A DNA stretch of 64,000 nt from assembly GCA_965218985.1 (NCBI GenBank), contig CBDCMP010000007.1, forward strand, positions 1,364,001-1,428,000. Reading direction: 5' to 3'. Shown here piece by piece: positions 35,562 through 44,632 of this stretch (its first letter is position 1; each line of letters starts with the position of its first letter). The position numbers and the translations under genes were made by a program. A model generated the notes under the pieces. That model saw only the letters and a program-made list of their open reading frames with translations, made no database searches and was not told the origin of the DNA. Source of the stretch: Pseudopedobacter sp965218985. Lineage in GTDB: Bacteria; Bacteroidota; Bacteroidia; Sphingobacteriales; Sphingobacteriaceae.

Positions 35562-35871
35562 AGTCAATTTTTTAAAATGTAAAACTTAGGCTAAAATTAC
35601 CTTATAGCCTGAGTGTTTGCCTATAGTACCCGGAGCATCAGCCACGGTAGGCTTCATTGCTAACCATTCAATTAGTTATGGAGAATTTTATAGCGATTTC
35701 AGAAACTTTGAATGAAGGTTTGGTGATCGTAAAATAAAAATTAAATGTTCTACTTCCTTCTTTATATGAACTCGTGCATTTTACGAACCAATCCTGAAGA
35801 GTAGGGATTCATTGCCTCGCCAATAACGACGCTCAAATTCATTAATTTTAAGCTGAACCAATTATCAATAC
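35562..35871. other. intergenic region without a clear gene
   Basis: This 310-bp gap has only a 19-codon open frame (35678-35737, MENFIAISETLNEGLVIVK) and no recognisable family, hairpin or repeat. The upstream region of the next gene has no perfect promoter match. Confidence 0.4.
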
Positions 35872-36750
35872 ATGCAGCATCTCTTAACAGTTTTTTTCAT
35901 TTTGTTCAGTTCAACGGAATTTTCTCAGGATAAAAATCCCTTTGCGAATACAGTCCCCTCTTTAATTTCATCACAGTTCTCTTTCACAGAAGGTCCGGCA
36001 AGGAACAAAAAAGGTGATGTTTATTTCACTGACCAGCCCAATAATGCCATATGGAAATATACAACCAGGGGTGATCTCCTCCTTTTTATGAAAGATGCAG
36101 GTCGGTCTAACGGTTTATATTTTGATGCAAAAGGAAATCTTTTGGCTTGCGCCGATGAGCATAACGAGCTTTGGTCCATCAAAAAAGATGGCAATCATGA
36201 AGTGCTATTAAGTGCCATTGAGCATAAAAAAATGAATGGTCCAAATGACCTTTGGGTGGCACCTTCCGGTTTGATTTATTTTACGGACCCCTATTACCAA
36301 CGTGATTACTGGATCAGAAAAAAGCCTGAGCTCGAAAAACAGAGATTATACTACTTTAATCGACGATCTAAAAAGCTATACCTCATCGCTGATGAATTCG
36401 TGAAACCAAATGGCCTAGTAGGAACGAAGGATGGCAAAACGTTATACATTGCTGATATTGGCGACAGCAAAACTTATCGTTACCAGATTGAAGAGGATGG
36501 CTCACTTTCTGAAAGGACGCTATTCCTGAATCGCGGTTCAGATGGTATGACCATTGATGATGCCGGCAATCTTTATTTAACAGGGGATGGCGTGAGTGCT
36601 TATAATCCGGCGGGAGAAGAGATTGGCCATATTGCTATTCCTGAGAAATGGACTGCCAATGTCTGCTTCGGTGGAAAGAAGAAAGACTTTCTGTTCATTA
36701 CCGCCAGTAAAAGTATCTATAAAATTAAAATGAAAACAAGGGGAGTGTGA
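35872..36750 (+). CDS. SMP-30/gluconolactonase family protein, exported
   Basis: Six-bladed beta-propeller lactonase-like protein of 292 aa with a signal peptide (MQHLLTVFFILFSS). Family features are FTEGPARNKKGDVYFTDQP (with the metal-ligand Glu), GRSNGLYFDAKGNLLACADE, NGPNDLWVAPSGLIYFTDP (Asn and Asp ligands) and SDGMTIDDAGNLYLTGDGV (Asp). The natural substrate is unknown; sugar lactones are plausible. It stands alone. Confidence 0.88.
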   Translation: MQHLLTVFFILFSSTEFSQDKNPFANTVPSLISSQFSFTEGPARNKKGDVYFTDQPNNAIWKYTTRGDLLLFMKDAGRSNGLYFDAKGNLLACADEHNELWSIKKDGNHEVLLSAIEHKKMNGPNDLWVAPSGLIYFTDPYYQRDYWIRKKPELEKQRLYYFNRRSKKLYLIADEFVKPNGLVGTKDGKTLYIADIGDSKTYRYQIEEDGSLSERTLFLNRGSDGMTIDDAGNLYLTGDGVSAYNPAGEEIGHIAIPEKWTANVCFGGKKKDFLFITASKSIYKIKMKTRGV

Positions 36751-36867
36751 GGTTAGAAATATTACTCTTATATAACCCCCTCTAAAAGGTGTTGAATAGG
36801 TTAATCATACAGCATTGCTCTAATTGTGCTAACAAATGAATCCATCCATTTTCAAATCATAAAGAAG

Positions 36868-37236
36868 TTAAGCTATAACTTTATTTTTTCTGTGGAAAGT
36901 AATGTACGAAACAATCAGAATAGCTAGAAAAACCATAGGAGCCGCCTTAACAGAAGCAGGATCTCCGGATGCGGTATGTGCAATGAATGCAGAAATAAAT
37001 GTAATAGTAAAGCCTGCATAAGCCCATTCCTTTAACCTTTTTGCAACAGGTGCCAGTAGTAAAATAACACCAATCAGTTTTGCAATTGCCAACTCCATTC
37101 TAAAATAATTCGGAAAACCCAAATGAACAAATGCTTGTTTCATTTGCTCCTGCGTGAGGTAAGCATAGGCAGAATAGGTCATCATCAAACAAATTAAAAC
37201 AGTAGTGATCCAATAAGTGATTTTAATTGCTTTCAT
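36868..37236 (-). CDS. DoxX-like membrane protein
   Basis: A 122-aa protein with four hydrophobic helices (about 6-28, 45-65, 72-92 and 97-115) and the DoxX-like pattern: LGFPNYFRMELAIAKLIGVI then LLAPVAKRLKEWAYAGF. The family has mixed roles in redox or sulfur metabolism. It lies 46 bp downstream of no obvious partner; the transglutaminase gene on the same strand is upstream. Confidence 0.85.
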   Translation of the reverse strand: MKAIKITYWITTVLICLMMTYSAYAYLTQEQMKQAFVHLGFPNYFRMELAIAKLIGVILLLAPVAKRLKEWAYAGFTITFISAFIAHTASGDPASVKAAPMVFLAILIVSYITFHRKNKVIA

Positions 37237-37282
37237 TGCTTTAAATTTATTAAATATAACTCAAAAATGCTTGCTGGGCAAA

Positions 37283-38227
37283 TTATTGCTGCTGCATCTC
37301 CGTGAACTTCCTGTAGGAATTAATGGGTGCATCATGAAGACTTACGTCGGCATCTGTTTGATCCATTTTTGGGAGCGGGTCATTCTCATAAGCTACACTC
37401 ACCCTCACTTCTAATTTGTGTTTTGAAGTTCCTTTATAAGTTCCTTTAACAGGGCTGCAATCCACGAAATTCCTGCCAACAGCCAGGCGCACGTGGGTGT
37501 CATCAACAATACAATTGTTGGTAGGATCAAAACCTAGCCAGCCATAATCAGGCAAATAAGCCTCCACCCAGGCATGAGTGGCTCCCTCACCACGCATTCC
37601 ATTTTTATTGGGACAAATATAGCCGCTCACATAACGTGAAGGAATATCCATGGAACGTAACATGACCAGTAAAATATGAGCAAAATCCTGACAAACACCC
37701 GACTTCAATTTCCAAATCTCATCCACAGTGGTCTCCACCGTGGTAACTCCTTTGATATATTTGAAGTTCTTGTAGACGTAATCACAAAGATATCTAACCA
37801 CTTCAAAGGGAGCATCCTTTTTCCCTTTTGATGGATCTATCACTGCTTTAATTTCGTCCTGAGCCTTAAAATTCTCTTGTTTTAAAAAGTTGATGTAAGG
37901 GAGCTGCATAGACAGATACTTGAGTTGCTCCCACTGATCTTTTAAAAAGATGCTGGTATCTGGCAATGGCTTTTTCTTCACATTCACCACGATGATGGAT
38001 TCAATCTTCAACATATTGTGGGCTTCCGGATTGGTGAAAGTACCCACTTTGTTACCATAATAATCTGTGAATATATCAACTGTTGGGTCTCCGGAGATCT
38101 TTATTTGATGTTCCACCACATCCTGCTGCTGGTCATCGATAGGATACAACATAATTTGATTGGCACTATCGTAAACCGAACTTTCGTACGTGTAAGTGGT
38201 GGTATGGTGGACAGTGAATTTAGGCAT
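37283..38227 (-). CDS. transglutaminase-like cysteine protease family protein
   Basis: A 314-aa protein with an N-terminal bacterial transglutaminase-like beta domain (FTVHHTTTYTYESSVYDSAN) and the papain-like core. The catalytic Cys is in LKSGVCQDFAHILLVMLRSM (about residue 180). His is in GATHAWVEAYLPDYGWLGFD, with the following Asp in DPTNN. It is the last gene of a three-gene operon with an alpha-E protein and an ATP-grasp protein. This trio is widespread and thought to form or cleave a peptide-like bond on an unknown substrate. Confidence 0.93.
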   Translation of the reverse strand: MPKFTVHHTTTYTYESSVYDSANQIMLYPIDDQQQDVVEHQIKISGDPTVDIFTDYYGNKVGTFTNPEAHNMLKIESIIVVNVKKKPLPDTSIFLKDQWEQLKYLSMQLPYINFLKQENFKAQDEIKAVIDPSKGKKDAPFEVVRYLCDYVYKNFKYIKGVTTVETTVDEIWKLKSGVCQDFAHILLVMLRSMDIPSRYVSGYICPNKNGMRGEGATHAWVEAYLPDYGWLGFDPTNNCIVDDTHVRLAVGRNFVDCSPVKGTYKGTSKHKLEVRVSVAYENDPLPKMDQTDADVSLHDAPINSYRKFTEMQQQ

Positions 38228-38245
38228 AGGTCAAACTTAGGTTTT

Positions 38246-39181
38246 TTAATTGAAGGCAAAATAGTAATGATTGAAGGCATTGCCAATAGCTAATAATTCT
38301 AATTTAATTTCATGAAGGTACTCTTTTAAGCCCTTAGTGCCCAGATCTTTTAAATCTGAGTATCTAATATGGCTCTCCAACTTTCCAATCATGAAACTTA
38401 AAGCTTTGTAAGCTTCGCTATTACGGTCTGATTTTAACGTCTCAAAAGATTGTTTTAATCTTTTCACAGAATAGATGATGGACCGGGGGAAATGTTCATT
38501 CCAAACAATTTGATGTAGAATGTTTCCAGAATCAAGGGCAGAGCGGTAACTTTTTAGGAAAATTTCATATCCTGAAATCGATAAGAGAAGGTATTTCCAA
38601 TAGGTCGGATCTGAACGTTCTTCCAATGAATAATTCAGTTCACTGAATTTCACATTTAAAATATCAACGGATTGAATGGCACGCTCTAAATATTTGCCAA
38701 TGTTCATAAAATAATATCCCTCTCCACGAGCCATGGTGATCTCGCAGGTTCCATAATAATGCATTCCCTGTTTAACCAAATCATCAATTACCGACACCGG
38801 ATCCTCTTTTTGCAAAGAGATCTCAATTTGTTGCTGTCTCACCTGGTGATAATAATCATTTAAACATTGCCACAATTCTTTGGTCACATTATCCTGAACC
38901 GATCGGGCATTCTCTCTTGATTTACTCACCAAATTGAAAACAGAGTTTTTGTTAAGCTTATCAGTGACCATGAATTGCAGCACCTTTCTGCCTTCGTGTT
39001 TTATTTCATCCATTTTTGGATTGAGCATATCACTGAATATCATTAACACGGGTTTCCAACTGAATTCATCGAATTCATCCTGTGAGTAAGCATAATTAAC
39101 CCGCAAGAGTCTCAAAATACCGTCACAACGCTCCATGTACCTAGACATCCAGTATAAAGAATTGGCAACTCTACTTAACAT
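38246..39181 (-). CDS. alpha-E domain protein
   Basis: A 311-aa all-helical protein of the alpha-E family. The start MLSRVANSLYWMSRYMERCD (the conserved RVAxxLYWMxRYxER) is unmistakable, and YFMNIGKYLERAIQSVDILN repeats it in the second half. Function unknown, but it always accompanies the circularly permuted ATP-grasp and transglutaminase proteins, as here: 18 bp to the transglutaminase gene and 15 bp to the ATP-grasp gene. Confidence 0.95.
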   Translation of the reverse strand: MLSRVANSLYWMSRYMERCDGILRLLRVNYAYSQDEFDEFSWKPVLMIFSDMLNPKMDEIKHEGRKVLQFMVTDKLNKNSVFNLVSKSRENARSVQDNVTKELWQCLNDYYHQVRQQQIEISLQKEDPVSVIDDLVKQGMHYYGTCEITMARGEGYYFMNIGKYLERAIQSVDILNVKFSELNYSLEERSDPTYWKYLLLSISGYEIFLKSYRSALDSGNILHQIVWNEHFPRSIIYSVKRLKQSFETLKSDRNSEAYKALSFMIGKLESHIRYSDLKDLGTKGLKEYLHEIKLELLAIGNAFNHYYFAFN

Positions 39182-39196
39182 ATATTATACTTAAAA

Positions 39197-40645
39197 TCAA
39201 ACATTTAAAACCCAGGTGTCTTTACTTCCTCCACCCTGTGAAGAGTTTACCACCAGGGAACCTTCTTTTAAAGCAACGCGGGTTAAACCGCCAGGTACAA
39301 TCTCTATTCCAGAAGGTCCAAATAGTGCAAAAGGACGCAAATCGATCCGACGTGGCTGCAAGGTGCCGTTGATGTAACAAGGTGCTGCAGAAAGGCTGAT
39401 GATGGGTTGTGCAATGAACTGTCTGGGCTGTTGTAACACTGCTTTTTTATAATCATCAAGCTCTTGTGCGGTAGCGGCGTTACCTATGATCATCCCGTAT
39501 CCTCCAGAGGCATTGGTTTTTTTGATTACCATTTTCTCTATATTTTCAAAAACATGAGCTCTTTCAGAAGCTTCCTCCATTTTATAAGTAGGTACATTTT
39601 TAAGAATTGGCTCTTCGTTAAGGTAATATTTTATCATATCCGGCACATAAATATAAATGGCTTTATCATCGGCAACTCCATTTCCAGGTGCATTCACTAT
39701 GGCCACGTGTCCTCTTCTATAAGCCGACATTAATCCAGCTACACCAAGCATACTATCAGCATTAAAAACCAAAGGATCCAAATATTCATCGTCCACCCGG
39801 CGATAGATCACATCCACTCTTTGCAATCCCTCCGTGGTTTTCATGAAAACCCTATGGTTGTCCACCACTAAATCTCTTCCTTCCACCAATTCTATGCCCA
39901 TCAACCTGGCGAGTGTGGAATGTTCAAAATATGCGGAATTATAAATTCCGGGTGTGAGCATCACGATATTTGGATTAGAGTTATGTCTTGGAGATAAGGC
40001 TGCTAAATTTTTATAGAGCAGTTGAGGATAATGTGTGACTGTTCTCACTGCATTGGCAGGTAAAAGATCAGGAAAGATTCTTTTTGTGATCTCCCTGTTC
40101 TCCAACATATAGGATACACCGGAAGGAGTCCTCAGATTATCTTCCAAAACATAAAAGGTCCCGTCAGCATCTCGAATGATATCAATGCCTGAGATGTGGA
40201 CGAATATATCATGTGGCACCTTGAGGTTATGCATCTCTCTTAAGTAATGCTCACAGGAGTAGATCATATCTATCGGCACTATTTTATCTTTGATGATGAA
40301 CTGATTGGAATAGACATCATTAAGGAAAAGATTGAGTGCTTTCAAACGTTGTTTAATGCCACTTTCAATAAAACTCCATTCTGTTGAAGTGATGATTCTT
40401 GGAATCACATCAAATGGAAAAATTTTCTCAATGCCCTCATCTCCTGAATATACTGTGAAGGTAACTCCCTGGCTCATGAACAGACGCCTGGCCATCTCCT
40501 CTTTTTTGTTCAACTCTTCGGCAGGGAAATTTTTTAAGAAATGATAAAGCTTTTGATAAGGAGATCTGATTTTATCACTATGATACATTTCATCATAAAA
40601 AGAATCATTTGCAGGATAATTATTAAATAAAGCTGATGAATCCAT
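39197..40645 (-). CDS. circularly permuted type 2 ATP-grasp protein
   Basis: A 482-aa protein of the CP ATP-grasp type 2 family (formerly DUF404/DUF407). Conserved sections include FDVIPRIITSTEWSFIESGI, VLEDNLRTPSGVSYMLENR, GIELVEGRDLVVDNHRVFMK and KKTNASGGYGMIIG, which line the ATP site. ATP-grasp enzymes make amide bonds through an acyl phosphate. It is first in the operon. The family is linked to a predicted peptide-synthesising system whose product is not known. Confidence 0.94.
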   Translation of the reverse strand: MDSSALFNNYPANDSFYDEMYHSDKIRSPYQKLYHFLKNFPAEELNKKEEMARRLFMSQGVTFTVYSGDEGIEKIFPFDVIPRIITSTEWSFIESGIKQRLKALNLFLNDVYSNQFIIKDKIVPIDMIYSCEHYLREMHNLKVPHDIFVHISGIDIIRDADGTFYVLEDNLRTPSGVSYMLENREITKRIFPDLLPANAVRTVTHYPQLLYKNLAALSPRHNSNPNIVMLTPGIYNSAYFEHSTLARLMGIELVEGRDLVVDNHRVFMKTTEGLQRVDVIYRRVDDEYLDPLVFNADSMLGVAGLMSAYRRGHVAIVNAPGNGVADDKAIYIYVPDMIKYYLNEEPILKNVPTYKMEEASERAHVFENIEKMVIKKTNASGGYGMIIGNAATAQELDDYKKAVLQQPRQFIAQPIISLSAAPCYINGTLQPRRIDLRPFALFGPSGIEIVPGGLTRVALKEGSLVVNSSQGGGSKDTWVLNV

Positions 40646-40997
40646 AGAGAGCTGCAGATTAATTATATAATCATATTAAAAAATTTTCATAAGTTATATA
40701 ATATTTGCTAAACAATAAGCTGAAATTTACTATTTTTTTATAAAAATTCCAACATCGTTAAAAAATATTAAAAATAAACCGGCGTTTTAGCTCCGTTAGC
40801 TCAAAAACGATTACCGTTAACGCAAAGTCAGGATTTAGTTGGTCTAATCCATCTATATTTAGGACAGCTACATCTGTATGTGAAAACCTGTTCCGGGAGT
40901 GAGCCATGGCTTTTTAAGGGACGAATCGTGGAAATGATTCAATTAGCCTTTTAAAAATAAGAGCCTTCCAAATGGAAGGCTTGATTGGCTACATATA
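40646..40997. other. intergenic region with a terminator
   Basis: A 352-bp divergent or tandem gap. Near 40961-40985 the arms GCCTTCC and GGAAGGC flank a short loop. Read on the minus strand they are followed by a T-rich stretch, fitting a terminator for the DUF2911 gene. A plus-strand stretch near 40840-40950 is open (LHLYVKTCSGSEPWLFKGRI) but I recognise nothing in it. Confidence 0.5.
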
Positions 40998-41843
40998 TTA
41001 CTTAGCCGCTGATAACACAGCTTCATTAAGTCTTACGTATTCGTCATTATTACTTTCTTTAGCCAACTTAATGCCTTCAGAGGCGGTTGCTGCCGCTGCT
41101 TTTTTATCTCCCATTTTTAATTGAATTCTTGCCTTCCAAAGCTTGTAATAGGGGGCTTTCATGTCTGTTTTCTCAGCTTCCGTAATCCATTTCAGCGCTT
41201 GCTGCATATCTTTATTGTTTTCATAATAATATTGTGCCGCTGCAAAATAGGGTTTCTTCTCACCCAGCATCGCCTTTTCTATATTAGCCGTCACTTTGGC
41301 ATCGTCATCAATAGTCAATGGAATGGTCAACAAGGTATTCTCCCACATGATTTGCAGCGACATGGAACCCTCCGTCACGTCTGCAAAACTCATGGTAAAA
41401 GTTTCTATTTTATCTTTAAGAGGTATTGGCTTCACAGCGAATCTAAAAAGATCATCCTCTTTTTTGTAATTGTAAGCACCCCATTGTTTCGCAGTTTTAT
41501 TCAGGATGACAGTCCATTCGATCTTTCCGGGTATGGTGAATAAAGCATAAGTTCCTGCCGGGACAGGATGTCCATCCATCATCACCTCATCTGTGAAAGT
41601 GATGTTGGTGGCATTGTTGGCACCGGTCCGCCAAACTTCACCATAAGGCTCCAGATCACCGAAAATCAATCTTCCCTTGACATTGGGCCTGCTGTAATTT
41701 AAGGTAACTTTTCCCAGACCAAAATCCTGAACGATCATTTGCCCTGAGCTTGCTTGTGGCATGAGCGGGTTTTGAGCATTTGTAGCGGTCACTCCCATTA
41801 AAAGTGCCAGAGGAATGCCAAATGTTTTAAATATATATTTCAT
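40998..41843 (-). CDS. DUF2911 domain protein, exported
   Basis: A 281-aa exported protein with a signal peptide ending ATNAQ (about residue 23). The DUF2911 domain (about 30-190) has VKGRLIFGDLEPYGEVWRTG, NNATNITFTDEVMMDG and VPAGTYALFTIPGKIEWTVI. The C-terminal 90 residues contain tetratricopeptide-like helices (ALKWITEAEKTDMKAPYYKL). Function unknown. It is common in Bacteroidota. Confidence 0.9.
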   Translation of the reverse strand: MKYIFKTFGIPLALLMGVTATNAQNPLMPQASSGQMIVQDFGLGKVTLNYSRPNVKGRLIFGDLEPYGEVWRTGANNATNITFTDEVMMDGHPVPAGTYALFTIPGKIEWTVILNKTAKQWGAYNYKKEDDLFRFAVKPIPLKDKIETFTMSFADVTEGSMSLQIMWENTLLTIPLTIDDDAKVTANIEKAMLGEKKPYFAAAQYYYENNKDMQQALKWITEAEKTDMKAPYYKLWKARIQLKMGDKKAAAATASEGIKLAKESNNDEYVRLNEAVLSAAK

Positions 41844-41948
41844 GAGTTGTTTTTTTACAATATAGCTATTTCGTATCTGATTTGCCTACACCTTAAGATA
41901 AAACAGGATTTTCAAGCTGGGATTCGGGATGTGAACATCATAGCTGGT

Positions 41949-42449
41949 TTAACTTAACTTTCTTCTTAAAAATTTATCTAAAATCATTAATCCTGCAACC
42001 GTATCGAATAAGAAAAAAGCGTAGAGTGAAACGTTACGTACGACAATGGGTATTTTAGCTTTATGATTCAGGGTATTAAAATTGATCGTTAAACCCCCTG
42101 ACCAATCTGATGTCGATGACCAATTCACTTCTTTTAGAATAAAAACTAAACAAGCCAGCAGCATCATCCCAAAAACAGCAGAGATAGTATATATAATGCG
42201 CTTATCAATCCTCGCACGGGCGGATAAAGGTTTACTTTGAAGTGATATCTTCTCCATCACTTTATTGGTGAAGGCCATGGAAGGCTCGTCCATATCCAAT
42301 GCAAGCATATCGGTATGGAAAATCACCAGTTCTTTATATTTATCCTTATAAATAGGGTCTGATTTTATCAGATTGGAGATTATTTCCTGCTCTTCCAAAG
42401 AACAGGTTCCATCAATATACGCCCATATTTTTTCTTCTATCTCATTCAT
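41949..42449 (-). CDS. anti-sigma factor-like membrane protein
   Basis: A 166-aa protein starting IEEKIWAYIDGTCSLEEQEI, the layout of zinc-less anti-sigma domains of Bacteroidota. One membrane helix (about 85-107) and a second near the C-terminus (about 139-159) follow. Its gene overlaps the stop of the upstream ECF sigma gene by 4 bp, which strongly suggests that it controls that sigma factor. No HxxxCxxC zinc motif is present. Confidence 0.8.
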   Translation of the reverse strand: MNEIEEKIWAYIDGTCSLEEQEIISNLIKSDPIYKDKYKELVIFHTDMLALDMDEPSMAFTNKVMEKISLQSKPLSARARIDKRIIYTISAVFGMMLLACLVFILKEVNWSSTSDWSGGLTINFNTLNHKAKIPIVVRNVSLYAFFLFDTVAGLMILDKFLRRKLS

Positions 42450-43027
42450 ATCAGTTCTTTTACCTCTCCCTTTAACAAATATTCCAATTTTTCTCTTAAT
42501 CTGTGCCTTGCCCTGTGCAATTTAACTTTTATATTATTGGCCTCCATACCCATTACCCGGGCAATCTCTTCTAAAGATTGTTCACCCTGATAGAATAAAG
42601 TGATGATGGTGGCATCATCGGATGATAACATGGAGATTGCTTTATTCACATAAAATGTTCTTGATTTCTGTTCAACAGAACTATCACCTGCGTCAGCACA
42701 TTCTGATTCAAGCTGTATCATCGTCTCTTCATCGTCCATAGAGTTGGTGTTGAGCCGTTTCTTTCTTAAATGACTCATCGCTGTATGGTATACAATGGTA
42801 TATAACCAGGTTGTGAATCTTCCGGAACGTTGGTAATTGTTTAAAGAGCGAAAAACTTTGACAAAAACATCCTGAGCCACTTCCTCAGCATCCTCACGAC
42901 TTCGTGTGAAACGTAAAGCCAATGTGAAAACATAACGCTGATGCCTTCTCACCAGGTCGGCATAGGCTAACTGGTCCCCATCCAGCACTGCATCTATTAG
43001 CTCTATATCTATGTTTTTGTTTTGCAT
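42446..43027 (-). CDS. ECF-type RNA polymerase sigma factor
   Basis: A 193-aa sigma-70 family protein of the ECF group. Region 2 is at about 20-90 (YVFTLALRFTRSREDAEEVA, QDVFVKVFRSLNNYQ, GRFTTWLYTIVYHTAMSHLR). Region 4 is at about 130-185 (LSSDDATIITLFYQGEQSLE, EIARVMGMEANNIKVKLHRA). It is coupled to the anti-sigma-like gene. The regulon is not visible here; no repeated promoter motif was found in the window. Confidence 0.95.
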   Translation of the reverse strand: MQNKNIDIELIDAVLDGDQLAYADLVRRHQRYVFTLALRFTRSREDAEEVAQDVFVKVFRSLNNYQRSGRFTTWLYTIVYHTAMSHLRKKRLNTNSMDDEETMIQLESECADAGDSSVEQKSRTFYVNKAISMLSSDDATIITLFYQGEQSLEEIARVMGMEANNIKVKLHRARHRLREKLEYLLKGEVKELI

Positions 43028-43288
43028 TGATGATGGCTATGACTACCCTTTATACAAACCGGTTACATGCTGATATAAATTTAATGTTATTTTTTTATGG
43101 GGCGTTGCACTTGCAAGGGCTGTTTAGGGATCGCTACACTAAGCACAAACCCTTACCTCCTTAACACAATTGCGAAATTCCTTTTTCTGAAAAAATATTT
43201 GCAGCAAGTGTAACCTGATTTAAAATGAGGTGGTCGTAGTTTAAAATCAGATGAACTGATCAAAACATACACATTAAAAATTCATAGA

Positions 43289-43648
43289 ATGAATGCAGCA
43301 GAAGTATTGATCCCAATGACCTTTTTCATCAGCACATTTGCGGTGATCTTCGGGTTAAGGTATATGACCAACAAAGAAAGAATGGCCATGATAGAAAAGG
43401 GAATGGACGTTGGTGCCATTAAAGCCCAGCCACAGCCTTACAAGGTTTTGAAATGGGGATTATTGTTAATCGGGGCGGGTTTGGGTTTATTCATCGCTTT
43501 CACTTTAGATCATACGGTGTTTAAATCCACAGATGATTGGGGTCGTGACGATAATGTAGCCATTTATTTCTCCATGATTGCTGTTTTTGGGGGTCTGGGT
43601 TTATTTGTCTCCTATCTGATTGAGAAAAAAGAGACTTTAGATAAATGA
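43289..43648 (+). CDS. DUF6249-like membrane protein
   Basis: A 119-aa protein with three hydrophobic helices (about 5-25, 55-72 and 90-110) and the conserved block RYMTNKERMAMIEKGMDVGA between the first two. This pattern occurs in small membrane proteins next to ECF sigma factors in Bacteroidota. It is divergent from the sigma gene, 261 bp away, and may be one of its targets. Function unknown. Confidence 0.8.
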   Translation: MNAAEVLIPMTFFISTFAVIFGLRYMTNKERMAMIEKGMDVGAIKAQPQPYKVLKWGLLLIGAGLGLFIAFTLDHTVFKSTDDWGRDDNVAIYFSMIAVFGGLGLFVSYLIEKKETLDK

Positions 43649-43664
43649 TCAATGTCTGAAAAAT

Positions 43665-43690
43665 AAAAAAGAGGGATGATCCTCTTTTTT
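43665..43690. terminator. bidirectional intrinsic terminator
   Basis: A perfect 10-bp stem AAAAAAGAGG (43665-43674) and CCTCTTTTTT (43681-43690) around GATGAT separates two convergent genes and has T runs on both strands. Confidence 0.85.
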
Positions 43691-44114
43691 ATTTTAAAGC
43701 TGGAACTATAGCCACGGTTAACCTGCTGATGCAAGTCATCTTTCCTGCTTCATTATAAATCTTGATATCCCAGATATGGGTTTTACCTCCTATATGAAGC
43801 GGTGTGCAGACTCCGGTGACAAACCCCGATTTAACAGGTCTTAAATGATTGGCGTTGATCTCTAACCCCACTCCCATATAACGTTCTGCATCTAACAAAA
43901 GATTACTTGCAACACTGCCCAAGGTTTCTGCTAAAACCACAGCAGCACCTCCGTGTAAAATTCCTGCAGGCTGGTGAGTCCGTTCATCTACAGGCATGGT
44001 CCCTTTAATGAAATTGTCTCCAATCTCTATGAATTCTATTCCTAACAAAGCTCCGATATGGTTTTTCGGCCTGCCGTTCAATTCGGATAGATCAGGATTT
44101 TTTAACCAGATCAT
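43689..44114 (-). CDS. hotdog-fold acyl-CoA thioesterase
   Basis: A 141-aa hotdog thioesterase of the PaaI/MenI/YdiI group. The motif RTHQPAGILHGGAAVVLAET carries the catalytic Gln/His region and the family HGG. GFVTGVCTPLHIGGKTHIWD is also typical. Possible substrates are 1,4-dihydroxy-2-naphthoyl-CoA in menaquinone synthesis or general acyl-CoAs. The start overlaps the DinB gene stop by 4 bp. Confidence 0.9.
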   Translation of the reverse strand: MIWLKNPDLSELNGRPKNHIGALLGIEFIEIGDNFIKGTMPVDERTHQPAGILHGGAAVVLAETLGSVASNLLLDAERYMGVGLEINANHLRPVKSGFVTGVCTPLHIGGKTHIWDIKIYNEAGKMTCISRLTVAIVPALK

Positions 44115-44632
44115 TTCTTTAGATATTTTTCTCTAAGAATATTGAAATGATGCTCAATATGACCGTAAATAATGAAAAGCAAAGCTCCGGCTGAAACCAC
44201 CTTGCCACTTGCCATTCCTTTTTTTCTCATATCTTCTTCTGACAAGGATTTAAAGAAAAATAGATTCGCCTGGCGAAGCATTACCAGTTCATCCACCAGA
44301 TCACTATAGGTATATTTTTCAATATGCGTATTTGCGACCATCTCATCCTGGTCATATCCGGGTAAATCTGTGGTATCGTTTCTGGATATACGCATGGCTC
44401 TGTAGGTCATTATCCTCTCGTTATCGATAAGATGTGAAAGCACCTGTTTAACTGTCCATTTACCATCTGCATAGGCATAATTATATTTCTCCTCCGGGAT
44501 ATCAGCTAAAAAATCATCTATACTGTTAAGCTGATTCTTTAATTTCCGCATGATGGGCTGGCCGGATGCGGATGCTAATTTGATATAATCTTCGTAAGAT
44601 GGTGCGTATTCGTTAGTTAATGGTTGGTACAT
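44111..44632 (-). CDS. DinB-family four-helix protein
   Basis: A 173-aa DinB-like metal-binding helical-bundle protein. KWTVKQVLSHLIDNERIMTY (with His of the metal site) and FIIYGHIEHHFNILREKYLK (two further His) mark the family, which includes bacillithiol S-transferases and damage-inducible proteins. Substrate unknown. It overlaps the histidine kinase stop by 20 bp at its start and the thioesterase by 4 bp at its end. Confidence 0.9.
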   Translation of the reverse strand: MYQPLTNEYAPSYEDYIKLASASGQPIMRKLKNQLNSIDDFLADIPEEKYNYAYADGKWTVKQVLSHLIDNERIMTYRAMRISRNDTTDLPGYDQDEMVANTHIEKYTYSDLVDELVMLRQANLFFFKSLSEEDMRKKGMASGKVVSAGALLFIIYGHIEHHFNILREKYLKK

